The notes: generated from the sequence alone by a model not told the origin. A stretch of DNA of 64,000 bases from Bradyrhizobium sp. NAS96.2 (GCF_001908235.1 NZ_LGHK01000017.1:1-64000); one strand, 5' to 3'. Shown: positions 1 to 10,001, counted from the stretch's first letter. Program-made: numbers and translations.

Positions 1-120
1 AGATGCCGCCGCCTCGCCAAAGACTTCGAGGCGACGGTGGCAACCGAAGCTGCCTGGCTGCTGATTGCACACATCAGACTCCTGACCCGCAGACTTGCCG
101 CTGCAGATAGGGGGCGATGA
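1..120 (+). CDS. IS5-family transposase, C-terminal fragment (cut by window edge)
   Basis: The frame open from base 1 to the TGA at 118-120 encodes 39 residues rich in Arg and Leu (RCRRLAKDFEAT near the start, AHIRLLTRRLA near the end). This is the characteristic C-terminal tail of DDE transposases of the IS5/IS1182-like type common in rhizobia. The catalytic core lies outside the window, so whether the element is intact cannot be judged. It reads toward the 3' terminus of the element just downstream. Confidence 0.65.
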   Translation, partial: RCRRLAKDFEATVATEAAWLLIAHIRLLTRRLAAADRGR

Positions 121-136
121 TTTATGAGTCAGACTC
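1..136 (+). mobile_element. Right end of an IS5-type insertion sequence
   Basis: After the transposase stop there is a short tail ending in the interrupted palindrome GAGTC-A-GACTC (126-136). IS5-type elements often end in GAGTC/GACTC-like tips and duplicate a TNA trinucleotide. The TCA at 137-139 could be that target copy. The left end is outside the window, so the boundary at 136 is an inference. Confidence 0.4.
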
Positions 137-300
137 TCAGGATGAGGTCTTCGATCTGACAGTTTTATGAAAAAGTCGCCTCCGCGAAGCCGCGGGGGCG
201 ACACACTCTTTGGTTGTTTCTTCATAGCGTGCCCGCATTGTGCCAGAATTGCGGGCGCATGATCGTCCTCCCCGATAACAAGAAACCTGGGAGGACTTTC

Positions 301-1413
301 GTGACAAATCCAAGCAACACAGAGCAACACGAGAGCGACGGAACGAAGGCGTTCGACCGTCGGACCATTTTGCGCGGCGCAACCGCGCTTGCTGCAACCG
401 CGATGGCGGCGTCAGATGCATCCGCGCGCGACTACGGCCGCAACGCGGAACCGCAGCGCTATCCCGATCCGGATATCGTCGTAATCGACGACAAGCGCTT
501 CAAGGCCAAGGTCGGCAACACCGCGATCAAGCGGCTGTACACCGGCTGCCTGTGGGCAGAAGGCCCGGCCTGGAACGCGCAGGGGCAGTATCTGGTGTGG
601 AGCGACATCCCGGCCAACCGGCAGTTGCGCTACCTCGACGATGACGGCCACATCTCCGAGCAGTTCCATAAGCCGTCGAACGAAGCCAACGGCTCGACCT
701 TCGATTTCGAGGGCCGGCAGATCACCGCCGAGCGCACGCGGCTGGTGCGCTACGAGCACGACGGAACCGTCACGTCATTGGCGGAGCAGGCCAACGGCAA
801 GCAGCTCAACGGGCCGAACGACATGGTCGTGCACCCCAACGACAAGTCGATCTGGTTCACCGATCCCGGCTACGGCGCGGTCTCGATCTATGAAGGTCAG
901 CGCGCCAACACCGGCTCGAACCAGCCCTACCAGAAAGAAGCCGTCTATCGCATCGACGCCACGACCGGACAAATCACCAAGGTCTGCGACGAACCGTTCA
1001 AGCCCAACGGCATCGCCTTCAGCCATGACTACAAGAAGGTCTATGTTTGCGACACCGGCATCACGCATTATCCGAGCGCCAAGAACATCGTCTGGCAGTA
1101 CGACCTCAACGGCGACAAGCTCTCCAATCCGCGCACGCTGATCGACATGACGCTGGACGGCAAGTCGGGCTTTCCGGACGGCATGCGCGTCGACATCGAC
1201 GGCAATATCTGGGTCGGCGCCGGCTGGGTCGGACCGGGCTATGACGGCGTCCAGGTGTTCGCGCCCGACGGCCAGCGCATCGGCCAGATCCTGTTGCCCG
1301 AGACCTGCGCCAACCTCACCTTCGGCGGCAAGAAGCGCAACCGCCTGTTCATGACGGCGAGTCAGTCGCTGTATGCGGTGTATGTGGAGACGCGAGGCGC
1401 GCATAACTGCTGA
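301..1413 (+). CDS. SMP-30/gluconolactonase/LRE family protein, Tat-exported
   Basis: The protein is about 370 residues. The GTG at 301 is preferred because GGGAGGA lies 6-7 bases upstream. It begins with a polar stretch, then DRRTILRG followed by an Ala-rich hydrophobic segment, a good twin-arginine signal, so a folded periplasmic enzyme is expected. The body has the six-bladed propeller hallmarks of the SGL family: an early Glu in EGPAWN, LNGPNDMVVHP with the metal-binding Asn and Asp, PNGIAFS, and FPDGMRVDIDGNIWVG near the end. Family members hydrolyse sugar lactones, but many close relatives have unknown substrates. No metabolic neighbour identifies the substrate. It stands alone between the IS end and ppc. 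Confidence 0.8.
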   Translation: MTNPSNTEQHESDGTKAFDRRTILRGATALAATAMAASDASARDYGRNAEPQRYPDPDIVVIDDKRFKAKVGNTAIKRLYTGCLWAEGPAWNAQGQYLVWSDIPANRQLRYLDDDGHISEQFHKPSNEANGSTFDFEGRQITAERTRLVRYEHDGTVTSLAEQANGKQLNGPNDMVVHPNDKSIWFTDPGYGAVSIYEGQRANTGSNQPYQKEAVYRIDATTGQITKVCDEPFKPNGIAFSHDYKKVYVCDTGITHYPSAKNIVWQYDLNGDKLSNPRTLIDMTLDGKSGFPDGMRVDIDGNIWVGAGWVGPGYDGVQVFAPDGQRIGQILLPETCANLTFGGKKRNRLFMTASQSLYAVYVETRGAHNC

Positions 1414-1424
1414 TGCAAACACGC

Positions 1425-1546
1425 TGTCGTCCCTGCGAAAGCAGGGACCCATAACCACCAGTGCCGATTGTTTGAAAAACTGGGGCTCCAGCTTCTCACA
1501 ATTCAGCCAGTCGTGGTTATGGGTCCCGGCCTTCGCCGGGACGACG
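1425..1546. repeat. Dispersed palindromic repeat, family A (copy 1)
   Basis: Two convergent arms: GTCGTCCCTGCGAAAGCAGG followed by GACCCATAACCAC, and the inverted copy GTGGTTATGGGTCCCGGC at the far end, about 120 bases in all. The same unit recurs at 4451, 8035, 9850, 16068 and 43458. It sits between convergent genes and could act as a transcript-end structure. No protein is encoded. Confidence 0.85.
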
Positions 1547-1552
1547 CCGTAG

Positions 1553-4360
1553 CTAACCGCTATTCCTCAGCCCCGCCGAAATGCCGTTGATCGTGATCTG
1601 AATCCCACGCAGCACCTGCTCGTCCGGGTTCTGCGCGCGATGCTCCTTCAACAGCTCCACCTGCACGTGATTGAGAGGATCCATGTAAGGGAAGCGGTTG
1701 CGGATGCCGCGCTCCAGCAGCGGGTTGCCCTGCAGCAGCCGGTCGTGGCCCATGATGTCGAGCAGCGTCTCGATCGACAGATGCCACTCGCGGCGGATCT
1801 CGCCGAAGATCTTCTCGCGCAGCGCGACGTCGGGCACCAGTTCAGCATAGCGCGAGGCGATCGCGATCGAGCTCTTCGCAAGCACCATGTCCATGTTGGA
1901 CAGCAGCGTGCGGAAGAACGGCCATTCCCGGTAGAGCTCCTGCAGGAACGGCATGCCCTGCTCCGGATGCTCAGAGATCCAGGTCTCGACCGCAGCGCCG
2001 AAGCCATACCAGCCCGGCAGCATCAACCGGCATTGCGCCCAGGAGAACACCCAGGGAATCGCGCGAAGGTCCTCGATCTCGCGGGTCTTCTTGCGCGAGG
2101 CCGGACGACTGCCGATGTTCAACGTCGCGATCTCGTTGATCACGGTCGAGCCCCAGAAGTAGTCGGCGAAACCGGGTGTCTCGTAGACGAGCCCGCGATA
2201 GGCCTTGAACGCGAGCGCGGAAATCTCCTCCATCGCCTTGAGATATTCGGGGCGCGGCGCGCTCCGCCGCGGCTGCAGCAGGCTGGTCTCGAGCGTTGCC
2301 GCGGCGAGGATCTCCAGATTGCTGCGGCCGACCTCGGCGTTGGAATATTTCGACGAGATGATCTCGCCCTGCTCGGTGATGCGGATCTGGCCGTTCACCG
2401 CGCCGCCGGGCTGCGCGATGATCGCATCATAGCTCGGGCCGCCGCCGCGGCCGACCGAGCCGCCGCGGCCGTGGAACAGGCGCAGCCGCACGCCGTGGCG
2501 CTCGAACACCTCGACGAGGCCGATCTCGGCCTTGTAGAGCTCCCAGCCCGAGGTGACGAAGCCGCCATCCTTGTTGCTGTCGGAATAGCCGAGCATCACC
2601 TCCTGCACGCTGCCGAGACTGTCGACCAGCTTGCGATAGTCGTGCAGCACCAGCATGCGGTCCATGATGCCGCTCGAGGCCTGCAGGTCCTCGATGGTCT
2701 CGAACAGCGGCACGATGTTGACGGCGCTGCGGCCGGACGGATTGACGAGGCCAACCTCCTTCAGCAGCACCGCGACCTCGAGCATGTCGGACATGCCCTG
2801 GCACATCGAGATGATGCATTGGGAGATCACCTCGGGGCCGAATTTGGCATGCGCCTCGGCCGCGGCGCGGAACACCGCGAGCTCGCTTTGGGTCTCCTCG
2901 GAATATTTGACGAAGGGCGAGGCCAGCGGCCGTGCGTTGCGCAGCTCACCGAGCAGCAGGCTGACACGCGCGTCCTCGCCGAGCGCCAGATACGACATGC
3001 CGGGATTGGCGGTGTCAAGCAGCTCTGCGACGGTGCGCTCATGCACTGCCGAGTTCTGGCGGATGTCGAGCCGCGCAAGATGGAAGCCGAAGCAATCCAC
3101 CGCGCGCCGCAGGTGCCGCAGCCGGCCGCGCCCGATCACACCGGAATTGTTCGCGATCAGTGAGCGGTTGAGCACATCGAGGTCGGCCTGGAATTCCCTG
3201 ACGGTCGCATAGGGCTCGGCCTTGCCGACCGGCGGCCGCATGGTCTCGACCTCGAGCCGCGTCGCGGTGGCTGCGAGCCGCGCATAGATGCCGGAGACGG
3301 CCAGGCGATACGGCTCGCCGCTGCGATGCGGCGAAGTGTCGGGCGAACGCTCGGCCAGGATCCGCAGCTCCTCCGAGACGTCGGCAAGGTGCGCCGCGAG
3401 CGACAGCTCGGCACCGAGTGCATGCAGCTCCTCGAGGTAGAAGCTGAGCGCCCGGCTCGACTGCAGCCGCAGCGTGCCGCGCATCACCTCTGCGGTGACG
3501 AACGGATTGCCGTCGCGATCACCGCCGATCCAGCTTCCCATCCTGAGGAACGAGGCGAGATCGCCGGCCTCGCCGCCCTCCTTGTTGAGCCGGTCCTCCA
3601 GCGCGCAATGCAGCCGCGGCACCTCCTGCAGGAAGGTGTAGTCGTAGAACGACAGGCCGTTGGCGACCTCGTCGAGCACGGTCAGCTTGGTCCGGCGCAG
3701 CAGGTTGGTCTGCCACAGCGTCACGACCGCGCGGCGAAGCTGCTCATCGCTGGCTTCGCTCTCCTCCGGCGTCATCTGCAACCGCTCGCGGCGGTCGAGC
3801 AGATGGGCGATCTCCATCTCGCGGTCCATCGTGCTCTTGCGGCGGACCTCGGTCGGATGCGCTGTCAGCACCGGGCTGACCAGCGCGCCCCTGAAGAAGC
3901 TGCGCAGGTCGGCCGGGCTGATGCCGGCCTGGCGGGCATGCACCAGCGTCTGCTCCAGCGTGCTCGGCCGCGGCGCCCCGCTCGGGCCGCGGCTGCGCAT
4001 CTGGCGGATGTTGTTCTGGTCCTCGGCGATGTTGGCGAGGTGGGAGAAATAGCTGAAGGCGCGGACGATCCGCAGCGTCTCTGCGATCGACATGCCGTCG
4101 AGGATGCCTTCCAGCTCCCGCCGCGCCAGCTTGTCCTCGTCGCGATGGAACCGGACCGAGGTCTGACGGATGCGCTCGACCAGGTCGAACACGTCGGCCC
4201 CCTCCTGGTCGCGCACGGTGTCACCCAGCACGCGCCCCAGCAGCCGGATGTCGTTCCGGAGCCGTGCATCCTCCTCCTGTGCTTGCGCTTCCGCAGCGCT
4301 CTTGGCACGGATTTCGGTCTCGGAGGGCATCGTTTGGGGAGGCAAAGTCTGGGGAGACAT
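1553..4360 (-). CDS. ppc: Phosphoenolpyruvate carboxylase
   Basis: Carboxylates phosphoenolpyruvate with bicarbonate to oxaloacetate, an anaplerotic cytoplasmic reaction. With the start at 4360 ([14 protein letters not shown] about 9 bases upstream) the protein is 935 residues, normal for bacterial PEPC. Visible motifs: [14 protein letters not shown] with the catalytic His near residue 168, [22 protein letters not shown] near 587, the glycine-rich [14 protein letters not shown] near 630, NIGSRPASR, and the C-terminal signature ending in LRNSG. A longer reading frame continues upstream, but that part is translated repeat DNA (family A), so it is not used. The gene is monocistronic, flanked by repeats on both sides. 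Confidence 0.96.
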   Translation of the reverse strand: MSPQTLPPQTMPSETEIRAKSAAEAQAQEEDARLRNDIRLLGRVLGDTVRDQEGADVFDLVERIRQTSVRFHRDEDKLARRELEGILDGMSIAETLRIVRAFSYFSHLANIAEDQNNIRQMRSRGPSGAPRPSTLEQTLVHARQAGISPADLRSFFRGALVSPVLTAHPTEVRRKSTMDREMEIAHLLDRRERLQMTPEESEASDEQLRRAVVTLWQTNLLRRTKLTVLDEVANGLSFYDYTFLQEVPRLHCALEDRLNKEGGEAGDLASFLRMGSWIGGDRDGNPFVTAEVMRGTLRLQSSRALSFYLEELHALGAELSLAAHLADVSEELRILAERSPDTSPHRSGEPYRLAVSGIYARLAATATRLEVETMRPPVGKAEPYATVREFQADLDVLNRSLIANNSGVIGRGRLRHLRRAVDCFGFHLARLDIRQNSAVHERTVAELLDTANPGMSYLALGEDARVSLLLGELRNARPLASPFVKYSEETQSELAVFRAAAEAHAKFGPEVISQCIISMCQGMSDMLEVAVLLKEVGLVNPSGRSAVNIVPLFETIEDLQASSGIMDRMLVLHDYRKLVDSLGSVQEVMLGYSDSNKDGGFVTSGWELYKAEIGLVEVFERHGVRLRLFHGRGGSVGRGGGPSYDAIIAQPGGAVNGQIRITEQGEIISSKYSNAEVGRSNLEILAAATLETSLLQPRRSAPRPEYLKAMEEISALAFKAYRGLVYETPGFADYFWGSTVINEIATLNIGSRPASRKKTREIEDLRAIPWVFSWAQCRLMLPGWYGFGAAVETWISEHPEQGMPFLQELYREWPFFRTLLSNMDMVLAKSSIAIASRYAELVPDVALREKIFGEIRREWHLSIETLLDIMGHDRLLQGNPLLERGIRNRFPYMDPLNHVQVELLKEHRAQNPDEQVLRGIQITINGISAGLRNSG

Positions 4361-4450
4361 GGCGTGGCTACTCCAGAGGCTGCCCGGCTCCTCCCAAGTG
4401 TGCGCTTTTTTTGCCGCAGCGCAAGATGAACTTGCGCGGTGCACCACCGC

Positions 4451-4573
4451 CGTCGTCCCGGCGAAGGCCGGGACCCACAACCACAGGGCCTTGTTGTTAT
4501 AGCTCGCTGTGGCCCCAACCTTCGTGATCATATGGAGCGGTGGCTATGGGTTCCGGCCTTCGCCGGGACGACG
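4451..4573. repeat. Dispersed palindromic repeat, family A (copy 2)
   Basis: Arms CGTCGTCCCGGCGAAGGCCG and the inverted GGCCTTCGCCGGGACGACGG about 120 bases apart, with the CCACAACCAC/GTGGCTATGGG inner boxes. It lies between ppc and the acyl-CoA ligase gene and creates a spurious N-terminal extension of the ppc frame. Confidence 0.85.
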
Positions 4574-4587
4574 GCGAGTTTGCGGCG

Positions 4588-6135
4588 CTAGATCCTCCGC
4601 CCAGCCCGTTCCCAATACGGGTCGCGCAGCCGGCGCTTGAATATCTTTCCGGAATCCTCGCGCGGCAGGTTGGTCTGGATCTCGATGTGCTTGGGCACCT
4701 TGTAGTCGGCAAGCGCGATCTTCAGCTGCGCACGGATCGAGGCGATGTCGAGCGCGACGCCGGGTTGCGGCTCGACCACCGCCATCAGCGCCTCGCCGAA
4801 TTCGGCATCGGGAATGCCGAACACCGCGCAGTCGTGCACGCCGGGCACCGCATGCAGCACCGCCTCGATCTCGGCCGGATAGATGTTGACGCCGCCCGAG
4901 ATCACCATGTCGCGCTTGCGATCGCAGATGAAGACGTAGCCGTCCGCATCGATATAGCCGACATCGCCCGAGGTGATGAATCCCTGCCGGTCGATCTCGG
5001 CGCGCTTCTCGGACTTGTTGTGATAGGTGAAATCTGGATTGCCGGCGATCCGCGAGTAGATTTCGCCGATCTGGCCCTGCGCCACCTCCTCGCCGTCGTC
5101 GCCGATGAAGCGAAGCTCGGCGCCGGGCGAGATCTTTCCGACCGTTCCCGGCTTCTTCAGCGCATCCTCCGACGTCGCGAACGTCACCGCGCCCGACTCC
5201 GTCGAGCCGTAGAATTCGTAGATCACGGGCCCCCACCATTCGATCATGGCGCGCTTGACATCGGCCGGGCACGGCGCGGCGGCGTGGATGATGTGGCGCA
5301 GCGACGACATGTCGTACTTCCTGCGCACCTCCTCGGGCAGTTTCATCAGGCGGATGAACATCGTCGGCACCATGAAGATGGTGTCGATCTTCTCGCGCTC
5401 GATCAGCGCCAAAAATTCCTCCGCGTCGAACCGCGGCATCAGCACCAGCACGCCGCCAAGCTTGCCCGAGCGCAAGCCAAAAGAATTCGGCGCCGAATGG
5501 TAGAGCGGTCCGGGCAGGATCGCGCGCGCACCCGGCTTCAGGCCGTAGATCATCGCGCGCATCGCTTCCGCATTCGCGGTCTGCTCCGGCGTCGGCGCGA
5601 AGCGGCGTACGCCCTTCGGATGGCCCGTGGTGCCCGAGGTGTAGATCATGTTCTGCGGCTGCGGCACCACCGGGCCGTCATAGCGCGGGAATTGCGCCAG
5701 CCAGGATTCGAAATCGATCGCGAAATCTGGTGTCGCGAGATGATCGGGATTGATCTTGTAGCTCGCGAGGATTTCGGGCGGCGTCGGCACGCTGAGCACG
5801 GTGACGTCATCGGGGATCGCGCCGCGCAGCGGATGCAGCATGTCGGCGTGGCCGATCAGGACGCGCGTGCCGGAATCCGTCAGCACATAATTGATCTCCT
5901 CCGGCTTGAAATGCCAGTTGATCGGCACGCCATAGGCGCCGAGCCGCATCGCGGCGTAGGCGGCCTCGATGAAGGCGATGTCGTTGCGCATCAGCATGCA
6001 GACACTGTCGCCCGGCTTGACGCCGAGCTTGGCAAGGCCGCTGGCGATGCGCTCGGTGCGCTCGGCCACCGCAGCGTGATCGCGCCGGCGCTCGCCGCTG
6101 ATGACGCCGAGGAAGGGTTGGGACGTTTCGCTCAT
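4588..6135 (-). CDS. AMP-forming acyl-CoA synthetase (ANL superfamily)
   Basis: A 515-residue ligase that should activate a carboxylic acid to its CoA thioester through an acyl-adenylate. The P-loop-like A3 motif YTSGTTGHPKG is near residue 163. YEFYGSTESG, SGDVGYIDADGYVFICDRK and SGGVNIYPAEIE follow in the expected order, and the catalytic lysine motif near the C-terminus reads EDSGKIFKRRLRDPYW. Substrate is not obvious; long-chain or aromatic acids are both possible. The next gene on the same strand upstream is a crotonase, so the two probably form an acyl-CoA catabolic unit. Confidence 0.88.
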   Translation of the reverse strand: MSETSQPFLGVISGERRRDHAAVAERTERIASGLAKLGVKPGDSVCMLMRNDIAFIEAAYAAMRLGAYGVPINWHFKPEEINYVLTDSGTRVLIGHADMLHPLRGAIPDDVTVLSVPTPPEILASYKINPDHLATPDFAIDFESWLAQFPRYDGPVVPQPQNMIYTSGTTGHPKGVRRFAPTPEQTANAEAMRAMIYGLKPGARAILPGPLYHSAPNSFGLRSGKLGGVLVLMPRFDAEEFLALIEREKIDTIFMVPTMFIRLMKLPEEVRRKYDMSSLRHIIHAAAPCPADVKRAMIEWWGPVIYEFYGSTESGAVTFATSEDALKKPGTVGKISPGAELRFIGDDGEEVAQGQIGEIYSRIAGNPDFTYHNKSEKRAEIDRQGFITSGDVGYIDADGYVFICDRKRDMVISGGVNIYPAEIEAVLHAVPGVHDCAVFGIPDAEFGEALMAVVEPQPGVALDIASIRAQLKIALADYKVPKHIEIQTNLPREDSGKIFKRRLRDPYWERAGRRI

Positions 6136-6220
6136 CTTGTTCTTGTTCTTCGTGTTCGGTTAGCAAGGTTGGTTGTGTCCGTCATGGCCGAGAGAACCCG
6201 GCCATGACGGCAGCACATCA

Positions 6221-7030
6221 TTACACATCTGCAAACTTCGGCGCACGCTTCTCCAGATTGGCGCGCACGGATTCGGTCTGGTTCGGGCTGCCGAGCAACT
6301 TCTGCTGCTCGACGGATTCCGCGAGCAGCGCGGCCGCCGGATCGACCGACAGGTTGTTCAGTATGCGCTTGGCGGCACGGATCGCATCCGGGCTCTTGCC
6401 GGCGATCTCGCGCGCGACCTCGAGCGCCGCGGCGCGCGGATCGTCACAGACGCGGGTGGCAAGGCCGTAGCTCTGGGCTTCCTGCGCCGAGAAGATGCGC
6501 CCGGTATAGGTGAGCTCGCGCAGGATGTCGTCGCGCACGAGGCTCGCCAGAATCGGCGTGCCCGCCATGTCGGGGACGAGGCCCCATTTGATCTCCATGA
6601 TCGACATCCGTGCGTCAGCCGATAGGAAGCGCATGTCGGCGCCGAGCGCGAGCTGGAAGCCGCCACCGAAGGCAACGCCGTGGACCGCGGCAATCACCGG
6701 CACCGAGAGCTGGCGCCAGCCCCATACTGCCTGCTGCGGAAAATTGGCCTTGCCGTGGGTCCGGATGGTGAGGTCGCGCTTCTCGCCGCCCGGCACCCCG
6801 TTACCGCCATCCTTCATGGCGGCGAACCGGCCCATGTCGAGGCCGGCGCAAAACGCCCGGCCTTCGCCCGACAGCACGACCACGCGAACGGATTTTTCCT
6901 TGGAAAGACGGTCGGTTGCGGCGACCAATGCCTCGAACATCGCGGCATCGAGCGCGTTCATCTTGTCGGCCCGCACCAGGCGGACATCGGCGATACCGTC
7001 TGAAATCGATATCGAAACGCGATCTTCCAT
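6221..7030 (-). CDS. Enoyl-CoA hydratase/isomerase (crotonase family)
   Basis: A crotonase-fold protein of 269 residues. Two adjacent ATGs (7033 and 7030) follow GGAGGGA; the second has the better spacing. GEGRAFCAGLDM forms the first oxyanion-hole segment and AAVHGVAFGGGFQLALGADM the second. The region of the usual second catalytic Glu reads MEIKWGLVPDM, so the first Glu position is kept while the second is not canonical. It could be a hydratase, an isomerase or a 2-ketocyclohexane-type hydrolase. It is divergent from the dienoyl-CoA reductase gene across a roughly 100-bp promoter region. Confidence 0.85.
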   Translation of the reverse strand: MEDRVSISISDGIADVRLVRADKMNALDAAMFEALVAATDRLSKEKSVRVVVLSGEGRAFCAGLDMGRFAAMKDGGNGVPGGEKRDLTIRTHGKANFPQQAVWGWRQLSVPVIAAVHGVAFGGGFQLALGADMRFLSADARMSIMEIKWGLVPDMAGTPILASLVRDDILRELTYTGRIFSAQEAQSYGLATRVCDDPRAAALEVAREIAGKSPDAIRAAKRILNNLSVDPAAALLAESVEQQKLLGSPNQTESVRANLEKRAPKFADV

Positions 7031-7089
7031 CATTCCCTCCGCTTTGTTCCTTGAGTTGGCGCTTTACAGAAAGGCCGTTGTCCGCTTTT

Positions 7090-7109
7090 AGTCAATCGAC
7101 CAATTAACT
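7090..7109. promoter_or_regulatory. Imperfect inverted repeat in divergent promoter region
   Basis: AGTCAAT (7090-7096) and ATTAACT (7103-7109) form an imperfect dyad (6 of 7 pairs) between the divergent crotonase and dienoyl-CoA reductase genes. The setting suits a TetR-type fatty-acid regulator operator, but no regulator gene is adjacent. Confidence 0.3.
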
Positions 7110-7131
7110 GACAACCCCCGTGGAGGAAACG

Positions 7132-8007
7132 ATGTTCTCTGATCAGCTTCTTGCCGGGCGGCGCATCCTGGTAACCGGTGGTGGCACCGGCCTTGGCAAG
7201 GCCATGGCCTCGCGGTTCCTCCAGCTCGGCGCCGAGGTGCATATCTGCGGCCGCCGCAAGAGCGTTTGCGACGAAACCGCCACCGAGCTGATGGCAGAGC
7301 ATGGCGGACGCGTAGTCAGCCACGGCGTCGACATCCGCAATGCCATGGCGGTCGACGAGATGATCGACGCGATCTGGACCACCAGCGGTCCCCTCACCGA
7401 TCTGATCAACAACGCCGCCGGCAATTTCATCTCGCGCTCGGAAGAGCTCTCCGCGCGAGGGTTTGATGCAGTGGCCAACATCGTGATGCACGGCACCTTC
7501 TACGTGACGCACGCGGTCGGCCGGCGCTGGATCGCCGGCGGCCATCGCGGCAACGTGATTTCGATCACGACGACCTGGGTGCGCAACGGCTCGCCCTATG
7601 TGGTGCCGTCGGCGATGAGCAAATCGGCGATCCATGCGATGACGATGTCGCTCGCGGTCGAATGGGGCCGCCACGGCATCCGCCTCAACACCATCGCGCC
7701 CGGCGAGATCCCGACCGAGGGCATGAGCAAGCGCATCAAGCCCGGCGACGAAGCCGGTGCGCGCACCAAGGCGATGAACCCGATGGGCCGCGTCGGCACC
7801 ATGGAAGAGTTGCAGAACGTCGCGGTCTTCCTGATCTCCGGCGGCTGCGACTGGATCAACGGCGAGACCATCGCCATGGATGGCGCGCAGGCGCTCGCGA
7901 TGGGCGGCAATTTCTATCAGCTCCGCGACTGGAGCGACGACGACTGGACCAAGGCGCGCGAGTCGATCAAGGCCCAGAACGAGAAGGACCGCGCGGCGCG
8001 CGGTTGA
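7132..8007 (+). CDS. SDR family oxidoreductase, 2,4-dienoyl-CoA reductase-like
   Basis: A short-chain dehydrogenase of 291 residues. The ATG at 7132 follows GTGGAGGAAAC. The Rossmann motif is TGGGTGLGKAM and the NNAAGNF motif follows. The usual Tyr-x3-Lys is replaced by YVVPSAMSKSAIHAM. That arrangement (VPSAxxK, Ser in the Tyr position, Tyr a few residues earlier) is what mitochondrial and peroxisomal 2,4-dienoyl-CoA reductases have, so I read it as an NADPH-dependent reductase for polyunsaturated acyl-CoA beta-oxidation. The surrounding ligase, hydratase and dehydrogenase genes agree with this. Confidence 0.82.
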   Translation: MFSDQLLAGRRILVTGGGTGLGKAMASRFLQLGAEVHICGRRKSVCDETATELMAEHGGRVVSHGVDIRNAMAVDEMIDAIWTTSGPLTDLINNAAGNFISRSEELSARGFDAVANIVMHGTFYVTHAVGRRWIAGGHRGNVISITTTWVRNGSPYVVPSAMSKSAIHAMTMSLAVEWGRHGIRLNTIAPGEIPTEGMSKRIKPGDEAGARTKAMNPMGRVGTMEELQNVAVFLISGGCDWINGETIAMDGAQALAMGGNFYQLRDWSDDDWTKARESIKAQNEKDRAARG

Positions 8008-8034
8008 AGCCCGCGCTTGCGCCACGATCACAAC

Positions 8035-8166
8035 TGTCGTCCCTGCGAAAGCAGGAACCCATAACCACCGCTCAAAACCACCGAGCACGCTGGGGCCACA
8101 GCGTGCTCGACAACTCAATCCTGCGGTTAAGGGTCCCGGGTCGCGCTTCGCTTGCACGGGACGACG
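8035..8166. repeat. Dispersed palindromic repeat, family A (copy 3)
   Basis: GTCGTCCCTGCGAAAGCAGG at the left and GGGTCCCGGGTCGCGCTTCG ending in GGGACGACGA at the right. The right arm carries the lengthened loop GCGCTTCGCTTGC. It fills most of the gap between the dienoyl-CoA reductase and the next ligase gene. Confidence 0.8.
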
Positions 8167-8261
8167 ATGTGGATGTATCTCGCGTAACACCCCGTATTGT
8201 TTTTCCCGCGCGGTGCGGCCACACTCCGCGCAAACAAAACAAGACGTCACGGGGGGGAAAC

Positions 8262-9842
8262 ATGTCCGACGCGCCGAAACTGAGCAACCTTGCCGACATG
8301 GTGCGCGACCGCGCGAGCAGCCGCGGCGCTGCGCTGGCCTATGAGTTCGAGGGCCGGCAAACCTCTTTCGCCGAGTTCGACACCAAGACCAACCGCGTCG
8401 CCAACGCGCTGATCGCGATGGGCATCAAGAAGGGCGAGCGTATCGCCTATCTCGGCAAGAACAGCGATTTCTATTTCGAGCTCCTGATGGGCGCGATGAA
8501 GGCCGGCGTGGTGATGGCGCCGGTGAACTGGCGGCTCGCGGGTCCCGAGGTCGCCTTCATCGTCGACGACTGCAAGGCCCCCGTTCTGTTCGTCGGTCCC
8601 GAATTCATCACGCAGGCGCGCAACATCGTCGACAAGCTGCCCAGCGTCCACACCATCATCACGACAGAGGGCGGCGCGCCGGAATGGCCCGACTTCGTCG
8701 CCTGGCGCGACGCGCAGAGCGGCGACGACCCGCGCGTTGCGATCGAGCCGAAGGATATCGCGATCCAGCTCTACACCTCGGGCACGACGGGCAAGCCGAA
8801 GGGCGCGATGCTGTCGCATGCCAACTTCCTCAATCTCGTGCAGAGCGGCAACGAGGCCGAGAAGCCGGAATGGAACCGGTGGACCACCGACGACGTCTCG
8901 CTGGTCGCGATGCCGATCTTCCATATCGGCGGCTCCGGCTGGGGCGTGATGGGGCTCTATCACGGCGCCCGCGGCGTGATCGCGCGCGAGTTCGATCCGA
9001 CCAAGGTGCTCGACTTCTTCGAGCAGTCCGGCATCACAAAGCTGTTCATGGTGCCGGCAGCGATGCAGTTCGTGGTGCGGCAGCCGCGCGCGCGGCAGGT
9101 CGACTTCTCCCGCCTGAAATACATGCTGTATGGCGCCTCCCCGATCCCGGCGGCGCTGCTGAAGGAGTGCATCGAGGTCTTCAAATGCGGCTTCGTGCAG
9201 ATGTACGGCATGACCGAGACCACCGGCACCATCGTCGCGCTGTCGCCCGAGGATCATATCGAAGGGCTCGAGCGGATGCGCTCGGCCGGCAAGGCGCTAC
9301 CCGGCGTCGAGCTCGCGATTCTCGACGAGAACGGCAAGCCGCTGCCGCCGGGCGAAGTCGGCGAGATCGCCACCCGCTCCGGCTCCAACATGGCCGGCTA
9401 CTGGAATCTGCCCGAGGCCACCGCGAAGACGATCGACAGCGATGGCTGGCTGCGCACCGGCGATGCCGGCTACATGGACAAGGATGGCTATCTCTACATC
9501 CACGACCGCATCAAGGACATGATCATCTCCGGCGGCGAGAACATCTATCCGGCCGAGGTCGAAAGCGCGCTGTGCGACCACCCTGATGTCGCCGAAGCCG
9601 CCGTGATCGGCATTCCCGATGACAAATGGGGCGAGGCGGTGAAAGCAGTGGTGGTGATGAAGCCCGGCAAGACGGCTAGCGCGACCGACATCATCAACTT
9701 CACCCGCGAACGCATCGCCGGCTACAAGACGCCGAAATCGGTCGACTTCATCCCGGCGCTGCCGCGCAACCCGTCCGGCAAGATTTTGCGGCGGAGCCTG
9801 CGTGAACCGTACTGGGTCGGCAAGGACCGGCAGGTGAATTAA
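8262..9842 (+). CDS. Long-chain fatty acid--CoA ligase-type acyl-CoA synthetase
   Basis: A 526-residue ANL ligase. The ATG at 8262 is used because GGGGGGAAA lies just upstream; an in-frame extension further upstream runs through repeat DNA and the previous gene and is rejected. Motifs in order: LYTSGTTGKPKGAM near residue 169, YGMTETTG, RTGDAGYMDKDGYLYIHDR, ISGGENIYPAEVESAL and the C-terminal lysine motif NPSGKILRRSLREPYW. Typical of FadD-like enzymes that make acyl-CoA from free fatty acids with ATP. It follows the dienoyl-CoA reductase on the same strand but is separated from it by a repeat, so it probably has its own promoter. Confidence 0.88.
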   Translation: MSDAPKLSNLADMVRDRASSRGAALAYEFEGRQTSFAEFDTKTNRVANALIAMGIKKGERIAYLGKNSDFYFELLMGAMKAGVVMAPVNWRLAGPEVAFIVDDCKAPVLFVGPEFITQARNIVDKLPSVHTIITTEGGAPEWPDFVAWRDAQSGDDPRVAIEPKDIAIQLYTSGTTGKPKGAMLSHANFLNLVQSGNEAEKPEWNRWTTDDVSLVAMPIFHIGGSGWGVMGLYHGARGVIAREFDPTKVLDFFEQSGITKLFMVPAAMQFVVRQPRARQVDFSRLKYMLYGASPIPAALLKECIEVFKCGFVQMYGMTETTGTIVALSPEDHIEGLERMRSAGKALPGVELAILDENGKPLPPGEVGEIATRSGSNMAGYWNLPEATAKTIDSDGWLRTGDAGYMDKDGYLYIHDRIKDMIISGGENIYPAEVESALCDHPDVAEAAVIGIPDDKWGEAVKAVVVMKPGKTASATDIINFTRERIAGYKTPKSVDFIPALPRNPSGKILRRSLREPYWVGKDRQVN

Positions 9843-9849
9843 CCTCTCC

Positions 9850-9982
9850 GTCGTCCCGGCCAAGCGAAGCGCGAGCCGGGACCCATAACCACCGCTGTTC
9901 GTTGCGCACAATGCTGGGGCCACAGCCGCCTCAACCAACATCCGACTGTGGTTATGGGGTCCCGGCTTTCGCCGGGACGACG
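9850..9982. repeat. Dispersed palindromic repeat, family A (copy 4)
   Basis: CGTCGTCCCGGCCAAGCGAA at the left and GGCTTTCGCCGGGACGACGG at the right, with inner ACCCATAACCACC and GTGGTTATGGGG boxes. It lies between two convergent genes and ends about 20 bases from the GFA stop. Confidence 0.85.
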
Positions 9983-10001
9983 GTGGAGAGAGGGGCACGC
10001 A

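Noticed and set aside
1640..3163. 507-codon open frame on the + strand opposite ppc
   Set aside because: High-GC antisense frame: its composition (Arg, His, Asp, Ala, Leu rich, no recognisable motifs) mirrors codon periodicity of ppc, which has all catalytic motifs.
4361..4531. N-terminal extension of ppc by 57 codons
   Set aside because: The extension is translated family A repeat and spacer; it has no counterpart in PEPC, and a ribosome site precedes the ATG at 4360.
7662..8261. 200-codon upstream extension of the acyl-CoA ligase at 8262
   Set aside because: It overlaps the dienoyl-CoA reductase in another frame and then runs through a repeat; the ATG at 8262 has a strong GGGGGGAAA site.
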